From NCBI RefSeq assembly GCF_003390935.1, contig NZ_QNQZ01000009.1, positions 186,001 through 250,000 on the forward strand: 64,000 nt of DNA. The letters run 5' to 3'. Shown piece after piece: positions 32,301 to 41,992 of the stretch. Under the pieces are notes generated by a model. That model searched no databases, was not told where the DNA came from, and saw only the letters and a program-made list of their open reading frames with translations. Made by a program: the position numbers and the translations under genes. The first letter of the stretch is position 1. The number at the start of each line of letters is the position of its first letter. This DNA is from Lewinella sp. IMCC34191 (GTDB taxonomy: Bacteria; Bacteroidota; Bacteroidia; Chitinophagales; Saprospiraceae).

Positions 32301-34841
32301 CTAGAGATGTACGTACCGAAGGGTAATGCCCACGGTGGCCGGATCACCCAGGACCGCGGCGTAGTGACCGCTGTTCCCTCCGGCCGGGAGAAGTTGTTCG
32401 AAGTAGCGGGTTCCCGTAATGTTCCGCCCCCATACGAAAGCGGTCAGACCGGCCGGCATCCGAAAGCCCAGGCGGGCATTCACCAATGCGTAGCCGGCGA
32501 TGTTCAGGTAGTCCGAGGGGGAAGGGCTCGAGGAAAAGCCGCTGCGGGCGTAGGTATCCGCGCTGGCGAACCACTCCCCTTCCCAGGACAGCAGCTTCCC
32601 GGTACGGAAATATTCCGTGGATAGACTACCCGTCCATTTGGATACCCCGGGCAGGCGTTCGCCGGAAATATCCTTGAGCGATTCGCCGCCCGTTTCTTCC
32701 AGGGGCACCGGGGCGTTGGGGAAGGAGACGTAGCGGCCATCCAGGTAGCTCACCGATACGGAAGTGCGTAAGTGGCGGCTCCTTTCTACCGTAGCTTCCA
32801 GCTCGGCTCCCGCTACCGATACCTTATCGGCATTGGCCAGGTACCCGCGCGTCACGCCCAGCTGTTCGGACTGCACGTTCGTCTGGTAATCATCGATAGC
32901 GGTGAAGAAGGCCGTAAAGTTCAGGATCGAACCGGAGGTGGGCTCGGATTTTAGACCGACTTCAAAGTGATTAACCCTTTCCGGGCGGACGATAGCCAGC
33001 TCCAGCAGGGGAACATCCTGCTCGGCCGGAATACCACCTAGGTTCAAGCCGACCGGTTTGACGGCGTGGGCGTAGTTCCCGAACACCCGCAGGTTGGGAT
33101 GGACGGCGTATTGGAGGCTCAACTGACCCGAGAGGTTGAAATTATCAATACGGGCGCTAAATTGCTGCGGGCGGAATACCCGCCGCTGGAGCGCCAGTAA
33201 TTCTGGGTCGGAGGTAGCGAGGCCCCCGTATACGGACTGCCGGAAGTCCACTTGTTTGTCATCGTAATTGAGACGCAGGCCGGGGGTAAGAGTCACGCGC
33301 TCGGAAATATCCCAGCTCAATTGGCTGAATAGCGCCGTACTCAAATTATTAAAGGCGGGATAGGTTTCCTGGGTCAGTCCGTCGAGCAGCCCCGGCGTTT
33401 GCCAGAGTGGGTTTTCACTATCCTGCACGAAACGCCACTGGTCGGGTCCCGCCTCCAGGATGTGCGCCCCGTCAGGACGCAGCCGCTGATAAAAAGCAAA
33501 TAACCCTACGACCCCGTTCAGGGAAGGCCGAATAGCACCTGAGTACCGCAGCTCCTGCGACCACTGATGGTGGATGGAAGGGGCTTGAGAGCGGGCAATG
33601 GCCGAAAGTCCGGTAAAATCACGGTCGTTAGAAGAATCCCACTTCCACCAGCGCCACGCTGAGATGGAGGTAAATTCCCCCGCCCCGACCTGCCGCGTGG
33701 CGGTGAGGGAAGCTCCGGCCATATCCTGGTTGGATCGCCAGGGCGTATCGTGGTCGACCACGCGGTCGAAGGGGTTCGTCGATGGCAGCCGATAGCCAAG
33801 ATCCTCAATGATCGCTGGAAACTGGCGGTAGGTAGCCCGCTGGGTGGGCACCGTGCCGGCGTACACCTGAGCATAACCGTCCGGCCGCTGCCTGGTGTAA
33901 TCGCCCGTCAGTAGCAGCGTGGTTCGGGAGTCGGGTTCAAAAAGGAGTTGGCCGCGTACGCCCTGGTTGGCGAGGGTATTGATGTACTTCTCCGTGCGTT
34001 GGTTATACACGGTTCCTTCCCGGCTGGTACCCGTGAAGGAAAGTCGCGCCGCCAGGTGGTCAGCGACCAATGGCCCGGAGATTGAGCCTTTGGTTTGCAC
34101 GAATCCGTAGTTGCCGAATGATTGTTCCAGGGTGACGGAAGGCGACATTGTAGGCTTGCGCGTCACGATGTTGAAGCTTCCAGCCGTAGCGTTTTTTCCG
34201 AATAGCGTCCCCTGGGGCCCGCGCAGGACTTCAATCTGCCGTACGTCAATGAAGTCAAGTGAGCTGGCTGCCGGACGGGCGTAATAAACGCCGTCAACGT
34301 AGAATCCGACCCCGGGATCGATACCGTCGTTGGTCAGGCCAAAGGTGGACCCTAGGCCACGAACGTTCAAGGTCGTGTTCCGCGGGTTGGAAGCGTATAA
34401 CTGCACCGATGGCACCATTTCCTTCACCCGGTTAACGTTGAAGGTCACGGCATTGTCCAGTTCCTTTGCACCAAGGACCGTTACGGGGATCGGTGTTACC
34501 TGGGCGGATTCCCCGGAGCGACGGGCGGTCACGACTACTTCATTCAAAGCGGCCCCATTAGGCACGAGCCGGATGGCCAGATCACCGCCGGAAATGGTAA
34601 ACGCCCGTTCTTCGTAGCCGATGTAGCTGACCTGGATCTCTACGGGAAAGGAACCTGTATAAGGAAGTTCAAAGCGGCCGTCGAGATCGCTCGTCGTGCC
34701 GATGGTCGTTCCCGTAATCAATACCGTAGCTCCGGGAAGCGGATCGGCGGAAAGACTGTCCCCTACCCACCCGGTTACGGGTCTTTGGCCGGAAAGGGAT
34801 CCAGCAATTAGTAGGGCGATAGAAAGTAGGAATTGCTTCAT
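32301..34841 (-). CDS. TonB-dependent outer-membrane receptor
   Basis: About 846 residues from ATG 34841 (MKQFLLSIALLIAGSLSGQ); ATG 34862 is also possible. A carboxypeptidase-like beta domain (about 20-95, GATVLITGTTIGTTSDLDGR) is followed by the plug with IEVLRGPQGTLFGKNATAGS (about 195-215), and a 22-strand barrel ends in FEQLLPAGG...LRYVHL. It imports a ligand across the outer membrane with TonB energy. The ligand is unknown. The co-directional PiT permease and the divergent-side Rrf2 regulator suggest a sulfur compound, such as a sulfonate or sulfate ester. Confidence 0.92.
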   Translation of the reverse strand: MKQFLLSIALLIAGSLSGQRPVTGWVGDSLSADPLPGATVLITGTTIGTTSDLDGRFELPYTGSFPVEIQVSYIGYEERAFTISGGDLAIRLVPNGAALNEVVVTARRSGESAQVTPIPVTVLGAKELDNAVTFNVNRVKEMVPSVQLYASNPRNTTLNVRGLGSTFGLTNDGIDPGVGFYVDGVYYARPAASSLDFIDVRQIEVLRGPQGTLFGKNATAGSFNIVTRKPTMSPSVTLEQSFGNYGFVQTKGSISGPLVADHLAARLSFTGTSREGTVYNQRTEKYINTLANQGVRGQLLFEPDSRTTLLLTGDYTRQRPDGYAQVYAGTVPTQRATYRQFPAIIEDLGYRLPSTNPFDRVVDHDTPWRSNQDMAGASLTATRQVGAGEFTSISAWRWWKWDSSNDRDFTGLSAIARSQAPSIHHQWSQELRYSGAIRPSLNGVVGLFAFYQRLRPDGAHILEAGPDQWRFVQDSENPLWQTPGLLDGLTQETYPAFNNLSTALFSQLSWDISERVTLTPGLRLNYDDKQVDFRQSVYGGLATSDPELLALQRRVFRPQQFSARIDNFNLSGQLSLQYAVHPNLRVFGNYAHAVKPVGLNLGGIPAEQDVPLLELAIVRPERVNHFEVGLKSEPTSGSILNFTAFFTAIDDYQTNVQSEQLGVTRGYLANADKVSVAGAELEATVERSRHLRTSVSVSYLDGRYVSFPNAPVPLEETGGESLKDISGERLPGVSKWTGSLSTEYFRTGKLLSWEGEWFASADTYARSGFSSSPSPSDYLNIAGYALVNARLGFRMPAGLTAFVWGRNITGTRYFEQLLPAGGNSGHYAAVLGDPATVGITLRYVHL

Positions 34842-34869
34842 AATGGTCTGCTGAGTCATCACCTATTAA

Positions 34870-34901
34870 TCCTACCTTTTTTGTAGGACTATACAAATGT
34901 A
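34870..34901 (-). promoter_or_regulatory. Promoter with palindromic operator for the TonB receptor
   Basis: On the minus strand the -7 box TACATTTG occupies 34901-34894. Just downstream lies a perfect inverted repeat TCCTAC-N7-GTAGGA (34870-34888) covering the expected transcription start. A second GTAGGA half-site lies near 34930. The Rrf2-type regulator gene starts next to this region and is the likely binding protein, repressing by blocking initiation. Confidence 0.6.
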
Positions 34902-34953
34902 GTTCTCCCATTAATCCCATAGAATAGGTAGGAATAAAAATTTCAAAAATTTT

Positions 34954-35385
34954 TTACTCCCGCATTTTACGTTCGCGCTCCAGGATGCTCGCCAGGGTTG
35001 CCCCCTTCAGTCGGGCAACGGTTGCATTGCGAATCTCCAGGGCCACTTGCCTGATGCCGCAGGTTTCTTCATCCACGCATTCTTCACAGGGTTCGTAGTA
35101 ATCGTGGGTCACGCATGGCAGCAAGGCAATAGCCCCGTCGAAGAGACGAACAACCTGCGCCAGGTCGATTTCTTCTGGGCGGCCATTGAGCGAGTAGCCG
35201 CCGTATTTCCCCTTCTTGCTTTTTAAAATTCGGGCGTTTTTCAACTCCGTCAGGATGGCCTCCAGGAACTTTAAAGGAATATGCCGATCCTCCGCGATGC
35301 GGCTGACGGAGATCGGTTGCTCGTCTTCGTAGCGCGCCAGATAGACCAGCGCATTGATCGCATATTTCGTTTTTCTGGATAGCAA
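34954..35385 (-). CDS. Rrf2 family transcriptional regulator
   Basis: 143 residues from TTG 35385 (MLSRKTKYAINALVYLARY), the usual Rrf2 N terminus and length. The frame stays open 47 codons further up without family resemblance. The winged helix shows ISVSRIAEDRHIPLKFLEAI and KSKKGKYGGYSL. The Cys cluster (LPCVTHDYYEPCEECVDEETCG) has four Cys, so iron-sulfur or thiol sensing is possible. Rrf2 relatives include IscR, NsrR and the cysteine-metabolism regulator CymR. It transcribes toward the TonB receptor, with the palindromic site between them. Confidence 0.9.
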   Translation of the reverse strand: MLSRKTKYAINALVYLARYEDEQPISVSRIAEDRHIPLKFLEAILTELKNARILKSKKGKYGGYSLNGRPEEIDLAQVVRLFDGAIALLPCVTHDYYEPCEECVDEETCGIRQVALEIRNATVARLKGATLASILERERKMRE

Positions 35386-35610
35386 GTGAGAATGATTTTT
35401 CCCGGATGGTACTTCCCAACGGCTGATCGTCGGAATATCGGGTTGACGGCGCAAATTACGTAATACTTGCTGCGGCACGCGATCGCAACTGCTCTTCCGG
35501 AAGGCTCCTTTTCTACCCGCTAACATTAAATAATGTGACCAAGCAGCAAGCGGACCGTCGCAACTATGCGTTAATGGTTCACTTGTCTCTCATGAAGTTT
35601 TTGTTATTGT

Positions 35611-35859
35611 ATGAATCTTGACCCCAGCACCCGCAGCCACTATGCGTTCCATCGTGACCTTCTTAACAGTAACGGTATTCAAATCGACATCGAGTTTTTG
35701 GTTGCCCACCGTATTGGTTTGCGGGTGCAACAGGTCGGTAATTTAGATGGCCTCATATCCGCCGCTGAACTCCACGACCGCGCCACGGCCATTTTCCGCT
35801 TTCTTCCCTATGTCCCGGTCGTTCGTGTACTTCCGGCGGCATCGATATCCTGCAAGTGA
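35611..35859 (+). CDS. Small hypothetical protein
   Basis: 82 residues from ATG 35611. Sequence such as FLVAHRIGLRVQQVGNLDGL and RATAIFRFLPYVPVVRVLP looks protein-like, with an alternating hydrophobic pattern, but no family is recognised. It lies 45 bp upstream of the next gene on the same strand. A chance ORF is possible. Confidence 0.45.
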   Translation: MNLDPSTRSHYAFHRDLLNSNGIQIDIEFLVAHRIGLRVQQVGNLDGLISAAELHDRATAIFRFLPYVPVVRVLPAASISCK

Positions 35860-35903
35860 AGTACGCACGAATCGTATGCCGGATGGCTTACCTTTGACGC
35901 CCC

Positions 35904-37070
35904 ATGGCGCTCACCGGTATTTTACCTCCCCTTCTCTTCAGTCTGGCCTTTCTACTGCCGGCGTATTGGCTATGGCGGCGGGGTCGCACAGGCTTCGCGA
36001 TTTTTCCAGCCCTGACTGCCCTTATTCTAGCGGTCAGCACCCTGGCCATTTATGTCCAGGATATCCAACACCGTCAGGCGGCCTCCGACTTGCGCCTGCT
36101 AACCGATGCACTTCGAAAGGACGACCTGTACGGCGATGCCGATTTACGCGAAGCGGAAGAAACGCTCTTTTTCTTTTCCACCGCCTCTCAGGCGCTCTAC
36201 CGCGGACTGAATTACTTCCCGGACACCTTGGGCGTAACCGATAGCCTGCTCCGACGTATGGCGCAGTGGACGGTCAACCGGCGTAATTTACCGCAGTGGC
36301 AGCCCGGATCCGATTGGGACCACGAGGTCTTCTTCCTGGCCCACGCCGGTATCGTGCTCGGCCATTATCAACTAACGACCACCGACGAAACCTATGCGCC
36401 GCACTTTCGACGCATCGGCCGGTATCTGGGCGAGCGGTTACACCGGGGTCACTATAAACACCTCGGTAGCCACACCGACGAGAATTTGCTACGGCCCGCC
36501 GATAATGCCGCCGCGGTATACGCCCTCAGTTTATATGATGAATACTACGGGGAATCGCTGGCCGACGTGACGCGCCGCGAATGGACGAATTACATCGACA
36601 AGGAATTGCACTACGCGGAAAGCCGGCTGCCGTGCGCCGCCTTCACCCCGACCAACCGCTGCCGCATCGAACCCAGTGCGGCGGCCACGGGCCTGTACAT
36701 CGCTTACCGGGCGGCGTCGGCACCGGGAGAGGTTACCACCGACATTCCATACCGCGAGTGGCTCCACTACTTCAAACGCTTTAGCGGCAATCCCTTTAGT
36801 CTGTCCATACGCCCAAATATGCGCAAGGGTGAAGTGGCCAGACTCTGTAATTCAGGTCTGGCACCGTTAGAGTGCGGGCAGTACGAAGAAGCCATCGGAT
36901 TGTGGGCCGCCGCGGAATACGGAGGGGGCTATACCTACTTCCGCCTGTTCAGTCAGTACGTCTTCGCGCGTTGGTTCGGCGACCGGGTGGACTACGCGGG
37001 AATGCGGCCGGCGCGGCGGGTAAAGGAGCTGACGACCGTAGCGTTACGTACGATTGGCGAGACGAATTGA
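35904..37070 (+). CDS. Membrane-anchored helical protein of unknown function
   Basis: 388 residues. Two N-terminal membrane segments (about 4-22, ILPPLLFSLAFLLPAYWLW, and 31-50) precede a long soluble helical domain. Motifs include DWDHEVFFLAHAGIVLGHYQ, HLGSHTDENLLRPADNAAAV and a Cys-Asn pair in VARLCNSGLAPLECGQYEEA. The pattern of paired helices with conserved His, Asp and Trp recalls alpha/alpha-toroid enzymes, perhaps of the linalool dehydratase type, but this is a weak impression. It is followed 40 bp later by the GMC oxidoreductase. Confidence 0.65.
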   Translation: MALTGILPPLLFSLAFLLPAYWLWRRGRTGFAIFPALTALILAVSTLAIYVQDIQHRQAASDLRLLTDALRKDDLYGDADLREAEETLFFFSTASQALYRGLNYFPDTLGVTDSLLRRMAQWTVNRRNLPQWQPGSDWDHEVFFLAHAGIVLGHYQLTTTDETYAPHFRRIGRYLGERLHRGHYKHLGSHTDENLLRPADNAAAVYALSLYDEYYGESLADVTRREWTNYIDKELHYAESRLPCAAFTPTNRCRIEPSAAATGLYIAYRAASAPGEVTTDIPYREWLHYFKRFSGNPFSLSIRPNMRKGEVARLCNSGLAPLECGQYEEAIGLWAAAEYGGGYTYFRLFSQYVFARWFGDRVDYAGMRPARRVKELTTVALRTIGETN

Positions 37071-37110
37071 ACCAATGCGGAATAGAGGCATTACCTAACA
37101 AATTTTAACG

Positions 37111-38730
37111 ATGCCTAACGATTTCGATGTCATCATCATCGGTTCCGGAGCCGGCGGTGGTACGATTGCCTACACGCTCGCCGATACGGGAAAGAAGATC
37201 CTGATTCTTGAGCAGGGCAGTTTCCTGCCGCGGGAAAAAAACAACTGGGAACCCGAGTTTATCTTCGGCGAAGACGGCTATAAGGCGGACGTCGATTGGG
37301 AAGGCCCCGACGGTGAAAATATTCGCCCGGTTGTATACTACAACGTCGGTGGAAATACCAAGATGTACGGCGCGCTCCTCCACCGGCAGCGCCCCGAAGA
37401 TTTCGAGGAGCAGGAGCATAAGGGGGGCATTAGTCCGGGCTGGCCCGTGTCATACGATGAGTTTGAGCCCTACTATATGATGGCCGAGCACGTCATGAAG
37501 ATCCACGGCAACCGCGGAGAAGACCCCACCGAGGGTTGGTACAGCGGTCCGTTCCCCTTCAAAGCATTCCCTCACGAACGGCGCATTCAGGAGGTGGCCG
37601 ATAAGCTCGCCGGCATGGGCCTCAAGCCACACCACTCCAATTTGGCCCTGAACCGGGACATTGACGAACCGTGGCGCCGCCCCTGTATCGCCTGCAACAC
37701 CTGCGATCCCTTCCCCTGTATGGTGCACGCCAAGTCGGATGCGGAAACGGCCCTGGTCCGCCCGGCCCTAAAACACGATAACGTGACCCTCTGGACGGGC
37801 GCGCGCGTCGAGAAACTTATCGAAGAAAACGGCAAGATCACCCGCATCGAGGGTACCCGCGACGGGGAGCCGATGAGCCTGTCAGCCGATCTGGTAGTGG
37901 TCAGCTGCGGCGCTATCCAAACCGCGGCCCTGCTGCTGCGCTCGCGGGTGGCCAATTCCTCCGACCAGGTAGGCCGCAACTTTACGAAGCACAACCAGAG
38001 CGGTATCTCCGCGATGGATTACGACAACCCCAACCCCACCGTTTTTCAAAAGACGCTGGGCGTACACGATTTCTATCACGGTAGTCCGGAACACCCCTAC
38101 CCCCTCGGCACGATACAGCTGACCGGCAAAGCGCACTGGACGCGGATCATGGGCGATTACGCTCACCTGGACATCAAGGAAGACCGCGCGAAAGAAGTAC
38201 AGAAATACGCCGTTGATTTTTGGTTCACCAGCGAGGACCTGCCCGACGCAAATAATCGCATCGAGTGGACCGACAAGGGCATCAAGTTCAACTACCGCCC
38301 CAATAACCGGGAGAGCCATTACGAATTCCTCGATTTCTTTCAGGAAAAGTACCTGCGCCCGCAGGGCTTCAGCGATTTCATGCGCTCTACCAAGGGGCTC
38401 GAATTCACCTGGCACCAGGCCGGGACCGCTCAATTCGGTACCGACCCGAAAAAGAGCGTATTGGACGTCAACTGCAAGGCATGGGACCTGGATAACCTCT
38501 ATGTCGTAGATGCAAGTTTTCAACCCAGCCAGGGAGCAACTAACCCCACACTGACGATCGTGGCTAATGCCATTCGCGTGGGCGAGCATCTTCGCAAGGA
38601 GTGGTTTGCCTCCGATGGGGTATCCATGGATGACTACCCGCTGTCGGATCTCTATATGGCCGACAGTGCCGCCGCGAACGTCACGGCGCCTACCTATAAA
38701 GCAGGCGATGACGAAAGCTGGGGCGCCTAA
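37111..38730 (+). CDS. GMC family FAD-dependent oxidoreductase
   Basis: 539 residues. The N-terminal FAD-binding motif is DVIIIGSGAGGGTIAYTLAD (about 6-25). The GMC signature lies near VGGNTKMYGALLHRQRPEDF. The C-terminal catalytic region contains TWHQAGTAQFGTDPKKSV and the GATNPTLTIVANAIR element. A Cys-rich insertion CIACNTCDPFPCMVHAKSDA (about 196-215) matches the subgroup that often partners with a gluconate-2-dehydrogenase-like small subunit or cytochrome; no such gene is beside it here. There is no Tat or Sec signal. Substrate, probably a sugar or alcohol, is unknown. Confidence 0.9.
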   Translation: MPNDFDVIIIGSGAGGGTIAYTLADTGKKILILEQGSFLPREKNNWEPEFIFGEDGYKADVDWEGPDGENIRPVVYYNVGGNTKMYGALLHRQRPEDFEEQEHKGGISPGWPVSYDEFEPYYMMAEHVMKIHGNRGEDPTEGWYSGPFPFKAFPHERRIQEVADKLAGMGLKPHHSNLALNRDIDEPWRRPCIACNTCDPFPCMVHAKSDAETALVRPALKHDNVTLWTGARVEKLIEENGKITRIEGTRDGEPMSLSADLVVVSCGAIQTAALLLRSRVANSSDQVGRNFTKHNQSGISAMDYDNPNPTVFQKTLGVHDFYHGSPEHPYPLGTIQLTGKAHWTRIMGDYAHLDIKEDRAKEVQKYAVDFWFTSEDLPDANNRIEWTDKGIKFNYRPNNRESHYEFLDFFQEKYLRPQGFSDFMRSTKGLEFTWHQAGTAQFGTDPKKSVLDVNCKAWDLDNLYVVDASFQPSQGATNPTLTIVANAIRVGEHLRKEWFASDGVSMDDYPLSDLYMADSAAANVTAPTYKAGDDESWGA

Positions 38731-38853
38731 AAACAAACATTCCCGCCTTTTTAGATTTTGGTAACGCACGCTGCCGGCAACTCCCTACACTCAAGGCCGT
38801 CAGCTTGCGTTATCCCCCCACGGCCTATCTTGCCGTGCCTTAGACGTGACACT

Positions 38854-41800
38854 ATGATGTTGAAACGCTTTTTACTACCCGGCTTACTGCTATTCGTATT
38901 ATCCTTAGGACTTTCCGCTCAAGCGACAACCGTTTATACGGAAGCCTGGCGTACTTACAAGCAGGCCGAAGACCACCGCCAAAAAAACCTACTCGACAAG
39001 GCTAAGCGCGAGTACGAGGAAGTGGCCACCATGTTGCTACCTGTCCACGAACCCGAGGCCGAATTGCTACGCGTACAGGCCGAACTGTACGCCGCCAAGC
39101 TGGCCGTGCGCCTGGGTGACAGCGACGGGGAAAAACTGATCCTGGACTTCGTTCGCCGCTACCAACCGGACCCCATTGCCAATACGGCCCTGCTGGAGAT
39201 CGCGAATTACTACTTCGACCAGAACAACCTGAGCAAGGCCATCGAATACTACGAAATGGCTCCCCGGGATATGATGACCTCGGAAGAACAGGCACAGGTA
39301 AATTTCCGCCTCGGGTACGCTTACTTCGTCCAGAAGGATTTCGACGAAGCTAAACGCTACTTCCAGTACAGCCGCAATATCCAGGGGGAATTCTACTATC
39401 CTACCAACTACTACCTCGGTATCATTCAGTTCTTTGAAGGGAACTACGACCTCGCCGCCGAGCAGTTTCAGATCGCGGAAAAGGATCCGCAGTACGAAGC
39501 CTACGTCCCTTATTATCTCACCCAGATTTACTTTGCCCAGCGGCGCTACGACGAACTGATCGCTTACGCCGCACCCCGCGTAGAGAATGGCAGCGCGGGT
39601 ATGCGCAACCGGAGCGAGATGGAGCAGCTGCTCGGTCAGGCATACTTCGAAAAGGGCGATTACACCGCGGCCCGTCCCCTCCTGGAAAGCTACGCCCAGG
39701 GGAACCGCCGCCTACGGGAGGAAGAACTCTTTCAACTCGCCTTCGCCCAGTACCAAACGCAAGACTACGAACGGGCCAAAAAGACATTCCAGGAGGTATC
39801 CAGACAGGATACCGAGATCGGACAGAGTGCGAACTTTTACCTCGGGGATATTGCTCTCCGCCAGGGCGATGGCGTCGGTGCCCGCACGGCCTTCTCGGCC
39901 GCCAGCCGGCAGAACTTCGATCCCGAAATGCAGGGAGAAGCACTGTATAACTACGCAAAGCTGAGCTATGAACTCGGCTATCCCGCGGATGCGATAAGTG
40001 CCATTCAGCAACTGCCCCAGACCAGTAACTTCTATCCGGAAGGGCAGCGGTTGTTGGCGGATGTTTTCACCACCACCCAGGACTACGGACGTGTGCTGAC
40101 CATCCTGGAAGGCATGCCCAACCGCTCACCCGAGTTGGACGAGGCTTACCAGCGGGCAGCCTTCATGCGGGGCCTTCAGCTGCTCGGTCAGGGAGAACTC
40201 GTGGAATCGAAGTCTCTCCTCGAACGGAGCCTGCAGCGTCCGGTCAACAGCAGCTACCGCGCCCAGGCACTTTACTGGCTCGCCGACCTGGCCAACCGTC
40301 AGAGCGATTACGCCACCTCCATCAACCTGACCAATCAGTTTCTCACCCTGGCTCGTTCCGTGGAAGGCCTGCCCCCACAGTCTTCGCTGTATACGGCCAA
40401 CTACCTGCAGGGCTATAACTACCTGAAACAGGATAACTACGCCTCGGCCCTCAACTACTTCACCGCGGCGGTGGAAGGCATCGAGCGAAATCTTCCCTAC
40501 ATCACCGATACCGACGTGCGCGAACGCGTCTTAGGCGACGCCGTCCTCCGCGCGGGCGATGCGTACTTCTCCCGCAATCAGTACGACCTGGCCGCCCGCT
40601 TTTACGACGACGCGATCCAACGCCAGACAATCGGCTTCGTATACGCGCTTTACCAGAAAGCCCTCATCGAGGGGCTGCGCGGTCGACAGTCCGAAAAGCT
40701 GCTGGCCCTGGAACGTTTAGTGGAAAACTACCCCAACAGCCAGTTCGCCGACGATGCGCTCTACCAACTGGCACTCACCTATCAGGAATTGCAACGGCCG
40801 CAGGAAGCCCTCGAGCCGCTGCGCACCATTATTCGCCAGTATAAGGTCAATTCCCCGCTGGTCAATCAGAGCCTGCTACAGCTGGGACTCATCAGCTATA
40901 ACCTTGGCAACAGTGAAGCCGCGGTCAACTACTACAAACAAGTATTCGCTTCAAATCCCACGCCGGGCGAGGCCACACGGGCAAGGGATGCTCTGCGGGA
41001 GATCTACGTCGACGATATGGGGAGGGCCGATCTCTTCTTCGATTTCTTCGAAACGATGCCGGGACAGGAAATCACTACCGACGCGCGTGACAGCATCTCC
41101 TTCCGTGCGGCCGTCAGCCAGTACGAGAACGGCAATTACGACCGGGCCGTCAATGCACTGACCCAGTACCTCCAGGAGTACCCGCAGAGCCCGAACGCGC
41201 TATCCGGCGTATTCTACCGCGGAGACAGCTACGTAGCCCTGCGCCGCTACAATGACGCCTTGCCCGACTACGAGGCGGTTATCAACGCCGGTCCCAGCCG
41301 TTTTTACCTTCCCGCATTGAAGAAAGCAAGCCTTATCGCCTACAATAGCGTCGAGGATTTCCAACGCTCCTACCGCCTCTACACCCTGCTCGAGGCCGCC
41401 GCCGACTCCGAAGCGACGCGCTACGACGCCCAGGTCGGCGCCCTGCAGTCCGCTTACCGCCTCAATGACGTGAACGCCACGGCCGACTACGCCGCGAAGG
41501 TGGCCGGCAACCGCAATGCGACCGTTGCTCAGAAGGCCATCGCCAACTTCTACCTCGGAAAAATTGCCTACGATCGCTCGCGGTTCGATGAGGCCATCCC
41601 CTACTTCGATGTCGTGATCAACAACAGCGACGACGAACGGACCGCCGAAGCTCGCTATTTACGGGCGTCATCCATCTACCAGCAGGGCGACCTGGACCGG
41701 GCACAGCAGTTAGCGCTGGATGCCAACCGGGAAAGCTCCGGCTATCCGTACTGGGTAGCCAAGACCGTTATTCTCCTCTCCGATGTGCTGCGCGATAAGC

Positions 41801-41985
41801 AGGATCTCTACAACGCCCGCGCGGCGCTGGAGGCTCTCCTCGAGAATTACGAGGAAGACCCGGAGCTGGTCGCCGAGGCCCGTGAAAAGCTTGCCCGACT
41901 AGAGGGCGAGATCAATGCCGGCAGCCGCCTCAACACCCAGCCTTCCGATCCCAATCGCCTCGAACTCGACAACGGCGGTAATTAA
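38854..41985 (+). CDS. Large secreted TPR-repeat protein
   Basis: 1043 residues from ATG 38854 (MMLKRFLLPGLLLFVLSLG); an upstream in-frame start at 38758 gives no signal peptide. After the signal peptide the whole protein is tetratricopeptide-type helix pairs, such as FRLGYAYFVQKDFDEAKRYF, ALYQLALTYQELQRPQEALE and FYLGKIAYDRSRFDEAIPYF, about 25 repeats. It is predicted periplasmic, as a large scaffold. It is followed after 7 bp by an outer-membrane barrel gene, and such TPR-barrel pairs recur in Bacteroidota, so the two probably act together at the outer membrane. Confidence 0.85.
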   Translation: MMLKRFLLPGLLLFVLSLGLSAQATTVYTEAWRTYKQAEDHRQKNLLDKAKREYEEVATMLLPVHEPEAELLRVQAELYAAKLAVRLGDSDGEKLILDFVRRYQPDPIANTALLEIANYYFDQNNLSKAIEYYEMAPRDMMTSEEQAQVNFRLGYAYFVQKDFDEAKRYFQYSRNIQGEFYYPTNYYLGIIQFFEGNYDLAAEQFQIAEKDPQYEAYVPYYLTQIYFAQRRYDELIAYAAPRVENGSAGMRNRSEMEQLLGQAYFEKGDYTAARPLLESYAQGNRRLREEELFQLAFAQYQTQDYERAKKTFQEVSRQDTEIGQSANFYLGDIALRQGDGVGARTAFSAASRQNFDPEMQGEALYNYAKLSYELGYPADAISAIQQLPQTSNFYPEGQRLLADVFTTTQDYGRVLTILEGMPNRSPELDEAYQRAAFMRGLQLLGQGELVESKSLLERSLQRPVNSSYRAQALYWLADLANRQSDYATSINLTNQFLTLARSVEGLPPQSSLYTANYLQGYNYLKQDNYASALNYFTAAVEGIERNLPYITDTDVRERVLGDAVLRAGDAYFSRNQYDLAARFYDDAIQRQTIGFVYALYQKALIEGLRGRQSEKLLALERLVENYPNSQFADDALYQLALTYQELQRPQEALEPLRTIIRQYKVNSPLVNQSLLQLGLISYNLGNSEAAVNYYKQVFASNPTPGEATRARDALREIYVDDMGRADLFFDFFETMPGQEITTDARDSISFRAAVSQYENGNYDRAVNALTQYLQEYPQSPNALSGVFYRGDSYVALRRYNDALPDYEAVINAGPSRFYLPALKKASLIAYNSVEDFQRSYRLYTLLEAAADSEATRYDAQVGALQSAYRLNDVNATADYAAKVAGNRNATVAQKAIANFYLGKIAYDRSRFDEAIPYFDVVINNSDDERTAEARYLRASSIYQQGDLDRAQQLALDANRESSGYPYWVAKTVILLSDVLRDKQDLYNARAALEALLENYEEDPELVAEAREKLARLEGEINAGSRLNTQPSDPNRLELDNGGN

Positions 41986-41992
41986 AAGACAT

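Noticed and set aside
37882-38769. 295-residue minus-strand frame
   Set aside because: Antisense to the GMC oxidoreductase, which has clear motifs; this frame has none.
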